Numbered from the stretch's first letter, positions 15,216-25,099 are shown. The stretch is 64,000 nt of DNA from Cellulosimicrobium arenosum (GCF_014837295.1 NZ_JACYHB010000007.1:1-64000), one strand, 5' to 3'. Numbers and translations: made by a program. Notes: generated from the letters alone by a model not told the origin.

Positions 15216-17783
15216 ATGTTCGAGAGATTCACAGACCGAGCCCGTCGGGTCGTCGTCCTCGCCCAGGAAGAGGCGCGGATGCTCAACCACAACTACATCG
15301 GTACCGAGCACATCCTCCTCGGCCTCATCCACGAGGGTGAGGGTGTCGCGGCCAAGGCCCTGGAGTCCCTCGGGATCTCCCTGGACGGCGTGCGCACCCA
15401 GGTGACCGAGATCATCGGCGAGGGCCAGCAGGCCCCGAGCGGGCACATCCCGTTCACGCCGCGCGCCAAGAAGGTGCTCGAGCTGTCCCTGCGCGAGGCG
15501 CTGCAGCTCGGCCACAACTACATCGGCACCGAGCACATCCTGCTCGGCCTCATCCGCGAGGGCGAGGGCGTCGCCGCCCAGGTACTGACCAAGATGGGTG
15601 CCGACCTCAACAAGGTGCGCCAGCAGGTCATCCAGCTCCTGTCGGGCTACCAGGGCAAGGAGCCCGTCGCGGCGGGCGGGCCCACCGAGGGCCAGCCGTC
15701 CGGCTCCGCGGTGCTGGACCAGTTCGGCCGGAACCTGACGCAGGCCGCGCGCGAGGGCAAGCTCGACCCCGTGATCGGCCGCGCGCTCGAGATCGAGCGC
15801 GTCATGCAGGTGCTCTCGCGCCGCACCAAGAACAACCCCGTCCTCATCGGCGAGCCCGGCGTCGGCAAGACCGCCGTCGTCGAGGGTCTCGCCCAGGACA
15901 TCGTGCGCGGGGACGTCCCCGAGACGCTCAAGGACAAGCAGCTCTACACGCTCGACCTCGGCGCTCTCGTGGCCGGCTCGCGCTACCGCGGTGACTTCGA
16001 GGAGCGCCTGAAGAAGGTCCTCAAGGAGATCCGCACACGCGGCGACATCATCCTGTTCATCGACGAGATCCACACCCTCGTCGGGGCCGGTGCGGCCGAG
16101 GGCGCGATCGACGCGGCGAGCATCCTCAAGCCGATGCTCGCGCGCGGCGAGCTGCAGACCATCGGTGCCACCACGCTCGACGAGTACCGCAAGCACGTCG
16201 AGAAGGACGCCGCGCTGGAGCGTCGCTTCCAGCCTATCCAGGTGGCCGAGCCGTCGCTCGTGCACGCGATCGAGATCCTCAAGGGTCTGCGCGACCGCTA
16301 CGAGGCGCACCACCGGGTCTCCATCACGGACGACGCGCTCGTGTCGGCCGCGACGCTGGCCGACCGGTACATCAACGACCGGTTCCTCCCGGACAAGGCG
16401 ATCGACCTGATCGACGAGGCCGGTGCACGGCTGCGCATCCGTCGCATGACGGCCCCGCCGGAGCTCAAAGAGCTCGACGACGAGATCGCCGACGCACGCC
16501 GTGACAAGGAGTCCGCGATCGATGCGCAGGACTTCGAGAAGGCGGCGAACCTGCGCGACACCGAGAAGCAGCTCACCGCGAAGCGCGCGGACAAGGAGAA
16601 GGCCTGGAAGTCCGGCGACCTCGACACGGTCGCAGAGGTCGACGAGGAGCTGATCGCCGAGGTCCTCGCGATGTCGACCGGGATCCCGGTGCTCAAGCTC
16701 ACCGAGGAGGAGTCCGGCCGCCTGCTCAAGATGGAGGACGAGCTGCACAAGCGCGTCGTCGGCCAGGAGGCCGCGATCAAGGCGCTCTCGCAGGCGATCC
16801 GTCGTACTCGTGCGGGGCTCAAGGACCCCAAGCGCCCGGGTGGGTCGTTCATCTTCGCCGGCCCCACGGGCGTCGGGAAGACCGAGCTGGCCAAGGCGCT
16901 CGCCGAGTTCCTGTTCGGGGACGAGGACGCGCTCATCCAGCTCGACATGTCGGAGTTCTCCGAGAAGCACACGGTCTCGCGGCTGTTCGGCTCGCCCCCC
17001 GGCTACGTCGGGTACGACGAGGGTGGTCAGCTCACCGAGAAGGTGCGGCGCAAGCCGTTCTCCGTCGTGCTGTTCGACGAGGTCGAGAAGGCCCACGCGG
17101 ACATCTTCAACTCGCTCCTGCAGATTCTCGAGGACGGCCGTCTGACCGACTCGCAGGGCCGTGTCGTGGACTTCAAGAACACCGTCATCATCATGACGAC
17201 CAACCTCGGCACGCGAGACATCGCGAAGGGCGTCCAGACCGGCTTCAACGCGGGCGGCGACCTCGTGACGTCGTACGACCGCATGAAGGCGAAGGTCAAC
17301 GACGAGCTCAAGCAGCACTTCCGGCCCGAGTTCCTCAACCGTGTCGACGACGTCGTGGTCTTCCCGCAGCTCTCGCAGGACGAGATCATCCAGATCGTCG
17401 ACCTCATGGTCGCCAAGCTCGACAGGCGGCTGCAGGACAAGGACATGGCGATCGAGCTCACGTCCGCAGCCAAGCGGTTGCTGGCCGAGAAGGGCTACGA
17501 CCCGGTGCTCGGGGCACGTCCGCTGCGGCGCGCGATCCAGCGGGAGATCGAGGACGTGCTGTCCGAGAAGATCCTGTTCGGCGACCTCAAGTCCGGCGAG
17601 ATCGTGCTGGTCGACGCCGAGGGCGAGGGACTGCTCGGGGAGTTCACCTTCCGGGGCGTGCCGAAGGGCGAGCACGACCGTGGTCCGGTGAGCGTGGGCG
17701 CCACCGCGGCGCTCGACGCCCCGACCGGCGTCTCGGTGCACGACCTGCCGCCGACGGGGGAGCTGCAGGCCGGGGCGGAGTGA
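15216..17783 (+). CDS. clpC: ClpC AAA+ protease unfoldase subunit
   Basis: The predicted 855-residue protein has two N-terminal Clp repeats (both with [13 protein letters not shown]). The first AAA+ module has GEPGVGKT (about 211-218) and Walker [13 protein letters not shown]. The middle UVR/coiled-coil domain lies around 421-460. The second AAA+ module has GPTGVGKTE (about 549) and [11 protein letters not shown], and is followed by the D2-small domain and a variable acidic tail. It unfolds substrates for ClpP and is usually essential in actinobacteria. GAGGAG precedes the ATG. The ClgR site upstream and the strong terminator downstream make it a single-gene unit. Confidence 0.96.
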   Translation: MFERFTDRARRVVVLAQEEARMLNHNYIGTEHILLGLIHEGEGVAAKALESLGISLDGVRTQVTEIIGEGQQAPSGHIPFTPRAKKVLELSLREALQLGHNYIGTEHILLGLIREGEGVAAQVLTKMGADLNKVRQQVIQLLSGYQGKEPVAAGGPTEGQPSGSAVLDQFGRNLTQAAREGKLDPVIGRALEIERVMQVLSRRTKNNPVLIGEPGVGKTAVVEGLAQDIVRGDVPETLKDKQLYTLDLGALVAGSRYRGDFEERLKKVLKEIRTRGDIILFIDEIHTLVGAGAAEGAIDAASILKPMLARGELQTIGATTLDEYRKHVEKDAALERRFQPIQVAEPSLVHAIEILKGLRDRYEAHHRVSITDDALVSAATLADRYINDRFLPDKAIDLIDEAGARLRIRRMTAPPELKELDDEIADARRDKESAIDAQDFEKAANLRDTEKQLTAKRADKEKAWKSGDLDTVAEVDEELIAEVLAMSTGIPVLKLTEEESGRLLKMEDELHKRVVGQEAAIKALSQAIRRTRAGLKDPKRPGGSFIFAGPTGVGKTELAKALAEFLFGDEDALIQLDMSEFSEKHTVSRLFGSPPGYVGYDEGGQLTEKVRRKPFSVVLFDEVEKAHADIFNSLLQILEDGRLTDSQGRVVDFKNTVIIMTTNLGTRDIAKGVQTGFNAGGDLVTSYDRMKAKVNDELKQHFRPEFLNRVDDVVVFPQLSQDEIIQIVDLMVAKLDRRLQDKDMAIELTSAAKRLLAEKGYDPVLGARPLRRAIQREIEDVLSEKILFGDLKSGEIVLVDAEGEGLLGEFTFRGVPKGEHDRGPVSVGATAALDAPTGVSVHDLPPTGELQAGAE

Positions 17784-17817
17784 GCCACCCGGTCCCGGTC
17801 TCCCGACCGGCCTGACG

Positions 17818-17865
17818 ACGACGGCCCCGGATCCTCCTGACGGAGGGTCCGGGGCCGTCGTTGTG
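17818..17865 (+). terminator. Strong terminator after clpC
   Basis: ACGACGGCCCCGGA (17818-17831) pairs with TCCGGGGCCGTCGT (17848-17861), extended inward by TCCTCC/GGAGGG around a TGAC loop, for about 20 paired positions. A TGTGCCC tail follows. Confidence 0.88.
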
Positions 17866-17941
17866 CCCAGGGCTCCGGGCAGCTCGTGAACCGAGCGGTC
17901 ATCGGCAGACCCTGCACCAATATGCCCGTTCTGCGGCTCAT

Positions 17942-17985
17942 CTGACGGTCGATGCGCGCCATTCGATGCTATACATTGGATGAAT
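17942..17985 (+). promoter_or_regulatory. Promoter and FucR-type operator of the fucose catabolic operon
   Basis: A -35-like CTGACG (17942-17947), 17 bases, and a -10-like GATGCT (17965-17970) are followed at once by ATACATTGGATGAAT (17971-17985). The last matches the CATC-N-GATG palindrome found at the other fucose promoters, with one change in the left half. TATACA (17970-17975) is an alternative -10. Binding here would block initiation. Confidence 0.65.
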
Positions 17986-18007
17986 CGTTAGCGCAGAGGA
18001 GGAACGG

Positions 18008-18970
18008 GTGCACGAGGTCGTGGACGCCCACCATCACCTGTGGGTGCGCGCCAGGACCCCCCAGGGCTGGATCGACCCCCGGTCCATGGGGGCGATCGAC
18101 GCGGACTTCACTGCGGCGGACCTGCCCGCCCGTCGACACGGGGTCGCGTCGACGGTCGTCGTGCAGTCCGCGAGCCTGTGGTCGGAGTCCCGTGAGCTCC
18201 TCGAGACCGCCGCGTCGACCGCGGGTCGTGCCGCGAGGATCGACGGTGCGGTCGTCTGGGCGGACCTCGTCGCGCCTCACCTGGGCGACCGGCTCGCCGA
18301 GCTGTGCGCCGGTCCCGGGGGAGCCCACCTGGTCGGTGTGCGGTCGATGGTCCAGGCCGAGTCGGACCCTGCCTACCTCGATCGTGCCGACGTGCGCGCA
18401 GGTATCGCCGCCGTCGGGCGCGCAGGGCTCGCCTACGACCTCGTCGTGCGTGCCGATCAGCTCCCCGCCGCCGCGAGGCTGGCCGCCGCGCTGCCCGACG
18501 TCCGGTTCGTGCTCGACCACCTCGGCAAGCCGCGCCTCGAGCGCTCGGCGCCCAGCGGTACGGGAGGGCCCGACGAGGCGCGCGACGCCGATGACCACCT
18601 CGCGTCCTGGCGACGCGACCTCACCGAGCTCGCGGCCGCCCCGAACGTCACTGCCAAGCTCTCGGGGCTCGTGACCGAGGCCCGCTGGGACTCCTGGACG
18701 CTGCAGGACCTGCGCCCCGCCGTCGACCATGCTCTCGCCACGTTCGGCCCTCACCGCCTCATGTTCGGCTCCGACTGGCCCGTGTGCCTGCTCGCGTCCG
18801 GGTACGGGCGCTGGCTCACGACCGCGACCGAGCTGCTCGCCGGACTCTCCGACGCCGAGCGGGGCGCGGTGCTGGCCGGCACCGCGCGTCGCGTCTACGA
18901 CCTCCCCCGCCCCGCGTCGTCGTCCCCGGCGACCGCACCCGAGCCCGCCACCGAGGAGGCACACCCGTGA
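18008..18970 (+). CDS. Amidohydrolase-family L-fuconolactonase
   Basis: The 320-residue TIM-barrel hydrolase opens with VVDAHHHLWVRA, the His-x-His metal site of the amidohydrolase-2 group. It ends its domain with HRLMFGSDWPVCLLASGYGRW, the conserved Asp/Trp block of fuconolactonase and rhamnonolactonase proteins. LDHLGKPR is also present. It should open L-fucono-lactone to L-fuconate in the cytoplasm. GTG 18008 has GAGGAGG upstream. It heads a five-gene run; the stop overlaps the next start as GTGA. The context of mutarotase, dehydrogenases and fuconate dehydratase supports fucose over rhamnose. Confidence 0.85.
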   Translation: MHEVVDAHHHLWVRARTPQGWIDPRSMGAIDADFTAADLPARRHGVASTVVVQSASLWSESRELLETAASTAGRAARIDGAVVWADLVAPHLGDRLAELCAGPGGAHLVGVRSMVQAESDPAYLDRADVRAGIAAVGRAGLAYDLVVRADQLPAAARLAAALPDVRFVLDHLGKPRLERSAPSGTGGPDEARDADDHLASWRRDLTELAAAPNVTAKLSGLVTEARWDSWTLQDLRPAVDHALATFGPHRLMFGSDWPVCLLASGYGRWLTTATELLAGLSDAERGAVLAGTARRVYDLPRPASSSPATAPEPATEEAHP

Positions 18971-19764
18971 CGACCGCCGCCACACCGACCACCCACGATC
19001 CCCGAACCGGCGAGCTCGACGGCGTGCGCGCCCTCGTGACCGGCGGTGCCTCGGGGATCGGCGCCGCGATTGTGACGGCGATGCTCGCGCGCGGTGCGCG
19101 GGTCACCTCCGTCGACCGCACGACGCAGGGCGTGCCCGACGGCGCGCACGCCGAGGTCGCGGACGTGACGGACGACGCCGCCGTCCGCGTCGCGGTCGAG
19201 AACGCGGCCACCGCGATGGGCGGTATCGACGTCGTCGTCAACAACGCGGGCATCGGCGCACAAGGCACCGTCGCGGACAACGACGACGCCGAGTGGCTGC
19301 GGGTGCTCGACGTCAACGTCCTGGGGATCGTCCGGGTCACCCGCGCGGCGCTGCCGCACCTGCGGGCGTCGGGGTGCCCCGCGGTCGTCAACACGTGCTC
19401 GATCGCCGCGTGGACCGGGCTGCCCGCGCGCGCCCTCTACTCCGCGTCGAAGGGTGCCGTCCAGGCGCTCACGCTCGCGATGGCTGCCGACCACGTCACC
19501 GAGGGCGTCCGCGTCAACTGCGTCAACCCCGGCACCGTCGACACCCCGTGGGTCGGGCGCCTCCTCGACGCAGCGGCCGACCCCGCCGCCGAGCGCTCCG
19601 CGCTCGAGGCCCGGCAGCCGACGGGCCGGCTCGTCAGCGCCGAGGCCGTCGCGCACGCCGTCTGCTACCTCGCGAGCCCGCTCGCGAGCGCGACGACGGG
19701 CGAGGCGCTCGCCGTCGACGGCGGGATGCACAACCTGCGGGTCCGCCCGCAGGGGCAGTCCTGA
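18967..19764 (+). CDS. SDR oxidoreductase, probable 2-keto-3-deoxy-L-fuconate dehydrogenase
   Basis: The 265-residue classical short-chain dehydrogenase has the cofactor motif VTGGASGIGAA (about 25-35), NNAG in VVNNAGIGAQ, the catalytic Ser (NTCSIAAWTG) and Tyr-x-x-x-Lys in LYSASKGAVQ. It ends with VDGGMHNLR. The Asp at VDRTTQ after strand 2 favours NAD over NADP. Family members beside fuconate dehydratase oxidise 2-keto-3-deoxy-L-fuconate to the 2,4-diketo acid, the substrate of the FAH-type hydrolase two genes on. It is coupled to the lactonase by a GTGA overlap. A role as L-fucose 1-dehydrogenase is the main alternative. Confidence 0.82.
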   Translation: MTTAATPTTHDPRTGELDGVRALVTGGASGIGAAIVTAMLARGARVTSVDRTTQGVPDGAHAEVADVTDDAAVRVAVENAATAMGGIDVVVNNAGIGAQGTVADNDDAEWLRVLDVNVLGIVRVTRAALPHLRASGCPAVVNTCSIAAWTGLPARALYSASKGAVQALTLAMAADHVTEGVRVNCVNPGTVDTPWVGRLLDAAADPAAERSALEARQPTGRLVSAEAVAHAVCYLASPLASATTGEALAVDGGMHNLRVRPQGQS

Positions 19765-19772
19765 GGAGCGTC

Positions 19773-20828
19773 ATGACCACCACGAGCAGGGCACGCGGGG
19801 CTGCGGGGTCGTCGACGGCCGCCCGGACATCGGTCCGCGCGACGACGGTCCGCGACACCGAGGTCCGGCTGACGAGCCTCGGGTACGGGGCAGCGCAGGC
19901 CGGCAACCTCTACCGGCCGACGACCGACGCCGAGACCTGGTCGGCGTTCGACACCGCCTGGGACGCGGGGGTGCGCTACTTCGACACCGCCCCGCACTAC
20001 GGCCTCGGGCTCTCCGAGCGTCGCCTGGGTACCGCGCTGCGTGACCGCCCGCGCGACGAGTACGTCGTCTCGACCAAGGTGGGCCGGCTCCTCGTCCCCT
20101 CGCCCGAGACCGCGCACGAGAAGGACCCGGACATGTTCGACGTCCCGGCCGACGTCCGCCGGGTCTGGGACTTCTCGCGCGAGGGCGTCCTGCGCTCGCT
20201 CGAGTCGAGCCTCGAGCGCACCGGCCTGGACCGCGTCGACGTCGTCTACCTGCACGACCCCGACGACCACTGGGAGCAGGCGTCGCGCGAGGCGCTCCCC
20301 GCGCTCGTCGAGCTGCGCGACCAGGGCGTCGTCGGCGCCGTCGGGGCGGGCATGAACCAGTCGGCGATGCTCGCTCGGTTCGTGCGCGAGACCGATGTCG
20401 ACCTCGTCATGTGCGCGGGTCGGTTCACGCTCCTCGAGCAGCCTGCGCTCGACGACCTGCTGCCGGCGGCGGTCGAGCACGGCGTCGCGGTCGTCGTCGC
20501 CGGCGTCTACAACTCCGGTCTGCTGGCGCACGACGTCCCACCCGACGACGCGACCTACGACTACGCGCAGGCGCCCACCGAGCTCCTGGACCGCACCCGC
20601 CGCATCGCCGCGGAGTGCGCCGAGCACGGCGTCACGCTGCCGCAGGCCGCGCTCGCGTACGTCCGCGCGCACCCCGCCGTGGCGAGCACCGTCGTCGGGC
20701 TCCGGACCGCCGACCAGGTACGGCAGGCGGTCGACCGGCACACGACCACGGTGCCGTCGGAGCTGTGGCCCGCGCTCGTGGACGCCGGCCTGCTCGACCC
20801 CGGTGCCGTCCCCGCCGGGCTCGCCTGA
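19773..20828 (+). CDS. Aldo/keto reductase, probable L-fucose (D-threo-aldose) 1-dehydrogenase
   Basis: The 351-residue AKR has the full tetrad: Asp in RYFDTAPHYG, Tyr in the same block, Lys in VSTKVGRLL, and His in VYLHDPDDHW. The C-terminal ASTVVGLRTADQV binds the nicotinamide cofactor. The LGLSERRLGTAL motif and length are those of D-threo-aldose 1-dehydrogenases, which oxidise L-fucose at C1 to the lactone. It starts 8 bases after the SDR gene with GAGGAG upstream. The first 30 residues are a low-complexity extension. In this operon it would supply the substrate of the lactonase. Confidence 0.85.
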   Translation: MTTTSRARGAAGSSTAARTSVRATTVRDTEVRLTSLGYGAAQAGNLYRPTTDAETWSAFDTAWDAGVRYFDTAPHYGLGLSERRLGTALRDRPRDEYVVSTKVGRLLVPSPETAHEKDPDMFDVPADVRRVWDFSREGVLRSLESSLERTGLDRVDVVYLHDPDDHWEQASREALPALVELRDQGVVGAVGAGMNQSAMLARFVRETDVDLVMCAGRFTLLEQPALDDLLPAAVEHGVAVVVAGVYNSGLLAHDVPPDDATYDYAQAPTELLDRTRRIAAECAEHGVTLPQAALAYVRAHPAVASTVVGLRTADQVRQAVDRHTTTVPSELWPALVDAGLLDPGAVPAGLA

Positions 20829-20895
20829 GGACGGCGCGCACCCGACCACCGGTGCCGACGACGTCGGGCCGGACCCCACCAACGAAGAGGACACG

Positions 20896-21753
20896 ATGCA
20901 CCTGCTCCGCCTGGGCCCTGCCGGCCAGGAGATCCCCGCCGCCACGCAGGACGGGACGACCTACGACCTGCGCCCTCTGACCGCCGACGTCGACGGCGCG
21001 TTCCTCGCATCCGACGGTCTCGCGCGCACGCGTGCGGCGCTCGCGGCGGGTGGGCTGCCCGTGCTCGAGGGCGCGGACTCGCTGCGTCGCGGCAGCCCCG
21101 TCGCACGACCACCCGCCGTGATCTGCATCGGGCAGAACTACGCCGCGCACGCCGCGGAGTCGGGTGCCCAGCCGCCGTCGACCCCGATCGTGTTCCTCAA
21201 GCACCCCAACACCGTCGTGGGCCCCGACGACACGGTGCCCATCCCGCCCGGCTCGGCGCGGACGGACTGGGAGGTCGAGCTCGGTGTCGTGGTCGGCCGT
21301 CGCACGAGCCGACTGGCCTCGCCGGACGAGGCGCTCGCCCACGTCGCGGGATACACGGTGGTCGACGACGTGAGCGAGCGGGCGTGGCAGCTCGAGGACT
21401 CGCTCGGGCAGTGGTCGAAGGGCAAGTGCGGGCCGGCCTTCGCGCCCACGGGGCCCGCGCTCGTGCCCGCGGACGAGCTCGACGCCGGCGACCTGCGCCT
21501 GCGCTCGTGGGTGAACGGAGAAGTGCGCCAGGACTCCTGGACGAGCGACATGATCTTCGACGTCGCGTTCCTGGTGCACCACCTGTCGCACTACATGACG
21601 CTCGAGCCCGGCGACCTGATCTGCACGGGTACCCCGCAGGGCGTCGCGCTCTCCGGACGCTTCCCCTACCTGGACGACGGGGACGTCGTCGAGATCGAGA
21701 TCGAGGGCATCGGGCGCCAGCGGCACGTGTTCTCCCGGGACGTGGGGCGGTGA
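20896..21753 (+). CDS. Fumarylacetoacetate-hydrolase family protein, probable 2,4-diketo-3-deoxy-L-fuconate hydrolase
   Basis: The predicted 285-residue protein has the FAH fold signature: VICIGQNYAAHAAESG, PIVFLKHPNTVVGPDDTV, DWEVELGVVVGR with the metal-binding Glu residues, and the C-terminal GDLICTGTPQGVAL. FAH-type enzymes beside fuconate dehydratase split 2,4-diketo-3-deoxy-L-fuconate into pyruvate and L-lactate, as worked out for the Xanthomonas pathway. The start follows GAAGAGG. It is fourth in the operon, and the mutarotase begins 7 bases later. Confidence 0.85.
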   Translation: MHLLRLGPAGQEIPAATQDGTTYDLRPLTADVDGAFLASDGLARTRAALAAGGLPVLEGADSLRRGSPVARPPAVICIGQNYAAHAAESGAQPPSTPIVFLKHPNTVVGPDDTVPIPPGSARTDWEVELGVVVGRRTSRLASPDEALAHVAGYTVVDDVSERAWQLEDSLGQWSKGKCGPAFAPTGPALVPADELDAGDLRLRSWVNGEVRQDSWTSDMIFDVAFLVHHLSHYMTLEPGDLICTGTPQGVALSGRFPYLDDGDVVEIEIEGIGRQRHVFSRDVGR

Positions 21754-21760
21754 GGGTCGC

Positions 21761-22237
21761 GTGCTGCGCTACGAGCTCCTGCACCCCGGCCTGATCGCCG
21801 CGCTCGCCTCCGCGGGGCACGGCTCGCGGGTCCTGCTGGCGGACGCCAACTACCCGCACTCGACCGGCGCCCGACCCGGGGCGCCCCGGGTGCACCTCAA
21901 CGTGCGGCCCGGGCTGCTCAGCGTCGACCAGGTGCTCGAGGTGCTGCTCGACGCGGTACCCGTCGAGTCCGCGACGGTCATGGTGCCCGGGGGAGTCGAC
22001 GGTGACGTCGAGGCGGCGGGCCGACCGGTGCCGGCGCACGCCGGGTACCGGGCCGCCCTGACGGAGGTGGTGGGTGCGAGCGGTGTCGTGTGGCACGAGC
22101 TCGACCGTTTCGCGTTCTACGCCGCGGCCAGGTCCGACGACGTCGCGCTGCTCGTCGCGACCGGAGATCAGCGCGTCTACGCCAACCTCCTGCTGACCGT
22201 CGGCGTACGACGACCGAGCGATGCTCCTCGGCCGTGA
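21761..22237 (+). CDS. fucU: RbsD/FucU family sugar mutarotase (L-fucose mutarotase)
   Basis: The 158-residue protein starts LRYELLHPGLIAALASAGHGSRVLLADANYPHS, which carries the catalytic His and Asp of RbsD/FucU proteins, and ends with GDQRVYANLLLTVGV. These enzymes speed conversion between alpha and beta forms of imported fucose. As the last gene of the catabolic operon it fits L-fucose, though the family also contains ribose pyranases. Start is GTG 21761. Confidence 0.85.
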   Translation: MLRYELLHPGLIAALASAGHGSRVLLADANYPHSTGARPGAPRVHLNVRPGLLSVDQVLEVLLDAVPVESATVMVPGGVDGDVEAAGRPVPAHAGYRAALTEVVGASGVVWHELDRFAFYAAARSDDVALLVATGDQRVYANLLLTVGVRRPSDAPRP

Positions 22238-22244
22238 GCAAGAC

Positions 22245-22259
22245 AATCATCTGATGTAC
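22245..22259 (+). promoter_or_regulatory. Upstream operator of the fucose ABC transporter
   Basis: AATCATCTGATGTAC contains the perfect core CATC-T-GATG. It lies 85 bp (centre to centre) upstream of the operator in the transporter promoter, so two repressor dimers could cooperate or loop. Confidence 0.6.
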
Positions 22260-22324
22260 TGCCTGCAACCCCTGGTCAAGGTCACGGTTCTGTCGCGAAT
22301 TCGGCGAGAGAGAGGTGGCAGTGC

Positions 22325-22354
22325 TTGAAATGCATCTGATGTATGCGGTAGAAC
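22325..22354 (+). promoter_or_regulatory. Promoter and main operator of the fucose ABC transporter
   Basis: -35 TTGAAA (22325-22330), 18 bases, and -10 TAGAAC (22349-22354). The operator ATGCATCTGATGTAT (22330-22344) fills the spacer. It is almost a full palindrome (CATC-T-GATG with matching flanks). The transporter gene starts 35 bases after the -10. Confidence 0.72.
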
Positions 22355-22388
22355 TAGTCAGTCACATCGTCAGGCAAAGGGGCTTCAC

Positions 22389-23987
22389 GTGAGCACGGAC
22401 GCGACAGGCGCCGAGAACGCCGAGAGCGTGGCGGCCACGACGGGTGCGGGGACGACCCCGCCGTCGGGCCCCACTCTCCTCCAGGTCGAGGGGATCACCA
22501 AGACGTTCCCGGGTGTCAAGGCTCTCGACGACGTCCGCCTCGACCTGCGCCACGGCGAGGTCCTCGCGCTCGTCGGCGAGAACGGTGCGGGCAAGTCGAC
22601 GCTGATGAAGCTTCTGTCCGGCATCTACCAGCCGGACGTCGGGACCATGGAGCTCGACGGCGAGCCGCTCCACGTGTCGAGCACGCGCGAGGCGAACGAG
22701 CGCGGCATCAGCATCATCCACCAGGAGTTCCACCTCATGCCCGACCTCTCGGTCGCGCAGAACATCTACGCGGGGCGCGAGCCGCGACGTCTGGGCTTCA
22801 TCGACGACCGCGAGCTCGTGCGACGCGCCGACGCGTTGTTCCGACGTCTTGAGATCCCGCTCGACCCGCGTCAGCAGGTCTCGCAGCTCAGTGTCGCCGG
22901 CCAGCAGATGGTGGAGATCGCCAAGGCGCTGTCCTTCGACGCCAAGGTCCTCATCATGGACGAGCCCACCGCGGCCCTGAACGACACCGAGGTCCGGACC
23001 CTCTTCCGGCTGATCGAGGGCTTCGTGAGCCCGACGACCGGGGTCATCTACATCTCGCACCGCATGGACGAGATCAAGGAGATCTCGGACCGCATCACGG
23101 TCCTGCGCGACGGACAGTACATCGACACGCTCGACACGCCCGGTACCGAGGTGGGCGACGTCATCTCGCGCATGGTAGGCCGCGCGATCAAGACCGACGT
23201 GCGACCGTCCGCCTCCGGGACCGACAGGCCCGTCGTGCTGTCCGTCCGTGGACTGAGCACGCGCAAGCTGCTCAAGGACGTCTCGTTCGACCTGCACGAG
23301 GGCGAGATCCTCGGCTTCGCCGGCCTGATGGGTGCCGGCCGTACGGAGGTCGCGCGCGCCGTCGTCGGGGCCGACCGCAGCACCGGCCGGCTCGAGGTGC
23401 GCGGACGCACGGCGCGGGTGCGCAACCCTGCCGAGGCCGTGCGCCACGGGATCGGGTACCTCTCCGAGGACCGCAAGCGCTACGGGCTGCTGGTCGACCA
23501 GGACGTGACCGCCAACGTCGCGCTGGCCTCCGTCGGCCGGGAGTCCCGGGCCGGCTTCGTGCGCGACGCCTGGAGCCGTCGGGTCGCCGCCGAGATGGTC
23601 GAGCGGCTCGGGGTCAAGACGCCGTCCGTCCGCCAGCGGGTGAAGAACTTGTCGGGCGGCAACCAGCAGAAGGTCGTGCTCGCCAAGTGGCTCGTGCGGG
23701 ACTGCGACGTCCTCATCGTCGACGAGCCGACGCGAGGTATCGACGTGGGCGCGAAGGAGGAGATCTACGAGCTGCTCGAGTCTCTCGCCGCGCAGGGCAA
23801 GTCGATCGTGATGATCTCCTCCGAGCTGCCGGAGGTGCTGCGCCTGTCCGACCGCGTCGTCGTGATGTGCGAGGGCCGGGTCACCGGAGTCCTCGACAAC
23901 GCCGACGCCACGCAGCAGAACATCATGGAGCTCGCGACGCAGTTCGGCGGAGCAGAGCACCTCCTCGCCACGACCGGAGCCGCCTGA
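22389..23987 (+). CDS. Sugar ABC transporter ATP-binding protein (RbsA/XylG type)
   Basis: The 532-residue protein has two ABC modules. The first has GENGAGKST (about residues 63-71), the signature LSVAGQQM and Walker B VLIMDEPTAAL. The second has a degenerate P-loop (GFAGLMGAGRTE), the signature LSGGNQQK and VLIVDEPTRGID. This double-module layout is typical of CUT2 monosaccharide importers. With the permease (TGATG overlap) and the lipoprotein downstream it forms a complete system, most likely for L-fucose. Start GTG 22389. Confidence 0.92.
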   Translation: MSTDATGAENAESVAATTGAGTTPPSGPTLLQVEGITKTFPGVKALDDVRLDLRHGEVLALVGENGAGKSTLMKLLSGIYQPDVGTMELDGEPLHVSSTREANERGISIIHQEFHLMPDLSVAQNIYAGREPRRLGFIDDRELVRRADALFRRLEIPLDPRQQVSQLSVAGQQMVEIAKALSFDAKVLIMDEPTAALNDTEVRTLFRLIEGFVSPTTGVIYISHRMDEIKEISDRITVLRDGQYIDTLDTPGTEVGDVISRMVGRAIKTDVRPSASGTDRPVVLSVRGLSTRKLLKDVSFDLHEGEILGFAGLMGAGRTEVARAVVGADRSTGRLEVRGRTARVRNPAEAVRHGIGYLSEDRKRYGLLVDQDVTANVALASVGRESRAGFVRDAWSRRVAAEMVERLGVKTPSVRQRVKNLSGGNQQKVVLAKWLVRDCDVLIVDEPTRGIDVGAKEEIYELLESLAAQGKSIVMISSELPEVLRLSDRVVVMCEGRVTGVLDNADATQQNIMELATQFGGAEHLLATTGAA

Positions 23988-24994
23988 TGAGCACGACGAC
24001 CACCCCCGTCACCGACACCCTGCCGGAGTCCGTGACGTCGCCGCGGGGCCCCCGCTACCGCCAGGGTCTCCAGCAGATCCTCGCGTTCGCCGGCCTCGTG
24101 GCGATCTTCGCCTTCTTCTCGATCGCGAGCCCGTACTTCCTCGACTGGGCCAACATGAAGGGCATCCTGCTCGCGAGCGCCGTCACCGGGATCATGGCGC
24201 TCGGTGCGACGTTCGTCATCGCGACCGGGGGGATCGACCTCTCCGTGGGTACCGGCATGACGCTCTGCTCCGTCATGACCGGCGTCTTCCTCACCAACAT
24301 GGGGCTCCCGCTCGTCGTGGGGGTCCTCGGCGGCATCGCGACCGGGGCGCTGCTCGGCCTCGTCAACGGCGTCAACGTGTCGTTCCTCGGGATTCCCCCG
24401 TTCATCGCGACACTCGCGATGATGATGGTCGCCCAGGGACTGTCGCTGGTCATCTCCGGCACCAAGCCCATCTACTTCTCCGACGTCGACGGCTTCACGC
24501 AGATCGCGCTCGGAGAGCTCGTGCCCGGGCTGCCCAACGCGGTCCTGATCTTCTTCCTCGCCGCCGTGGTCGCCGGCGTCCTGCTGAGCAAGTCGTTGCT
24601 CGGCCGGTACGCGCTCTCGATCGGCTCCAACGAGGAGGCGACCGCGATCTCCGGGATCGACGTCCGGCGCTGGAAGGTCCTCGTCTACACCGTGGCCGGG
24701 GTGTTCACCGGCCTCGCCGGTGTCGTCATGGCGTCCCGCCTCAACTCGGCCCAGCCCGGGCTCGGCCTCGGCTACGAGCTCGAGGCGATCGCCGCCGTCG
24801 TCATCGGTGGCACGTCGCTGCGCGGCGGCAAGGGCACCGTCCTGGGCACCGTCATCGGCGCGCTGATCATGGCGACGCTCACGAACGGCCTGCGGATCAT
24901 GTCGATCCCGCAGGAGTGGCAGAAGGTCGCGGTCGGCATCGTGATCCTCCTCGCCGTGTTCACCGACATCCTGCGGCGCGGGAAGGACGCCTGA
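23987..24994 (+). CDS. Sugar ABC transporter permease (RbsC type)
   Basis: The predicted 335-residue membrane protein has about ten hydrophobic helices and the CUT2 permease signatures ATGGIDLSVGTG, SIGSNEEATAISGIDVRRWK and IAAVVIGGTSLRGGKGTVLG. It forms the membrane channel of the importer as a homodimer. The ATG overlaps the ATPase stop (TGATG). Confidence 0.92.
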   Translation: MSTTTTPVTDTLPESVTSPRGPRYRQGLQQILAFAGLVAIFAFFSIASPYFLDWANMKGILLASAVTGIMALGATFVIATGGIDLSVGTGMTLCSVMTGVFLTNMGLPLVVGVLGGIATGALLGLVNGVNVSFLGIPPFIATLAMMMVAQGLSLVISGTKPIYFSDVDGFTQIALGELVPGLPNAVLIFFLAAVVAGVLLSKSLLGRYALSIGSNEEATAISGIDVRRWKVLVYTVAGVFTGLAGVVMASRLNSAQPGLGLGYELEAIAAVVIGGTSLRGGKGTVLGTVIGALIMATLTNGLRIMSIPQEWQKVAVGIVILLAVFTDILRRGKDA

Positions 24995-25017
24995 GCGTCC
25001 ACCGCGCGGAACGACAC

Positions 25018-25038
25018 CGTACCGACGTCGTCGGTACG
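25018..25038 (+). promoter_or_regulatory. Intercistronic hairpin between permease and binding-protein genes
   Basis: CGTACCGAC (25018-25026), GTC loop, GTCGGTACG (25030-25038): a perfect 9-bp stem in the 105-base gap. Such a hairpin can protect the downstream message from 3' decay or attenuate readthrough, helping make more binding protein than permease. Confidence 0.5.
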
Positions 25039-25099
25039 CCGACCGAGCACGTCCTCCTCGTCCCTGGACGACGACGTCGAACCGAAGGAGAAGTCCGAC

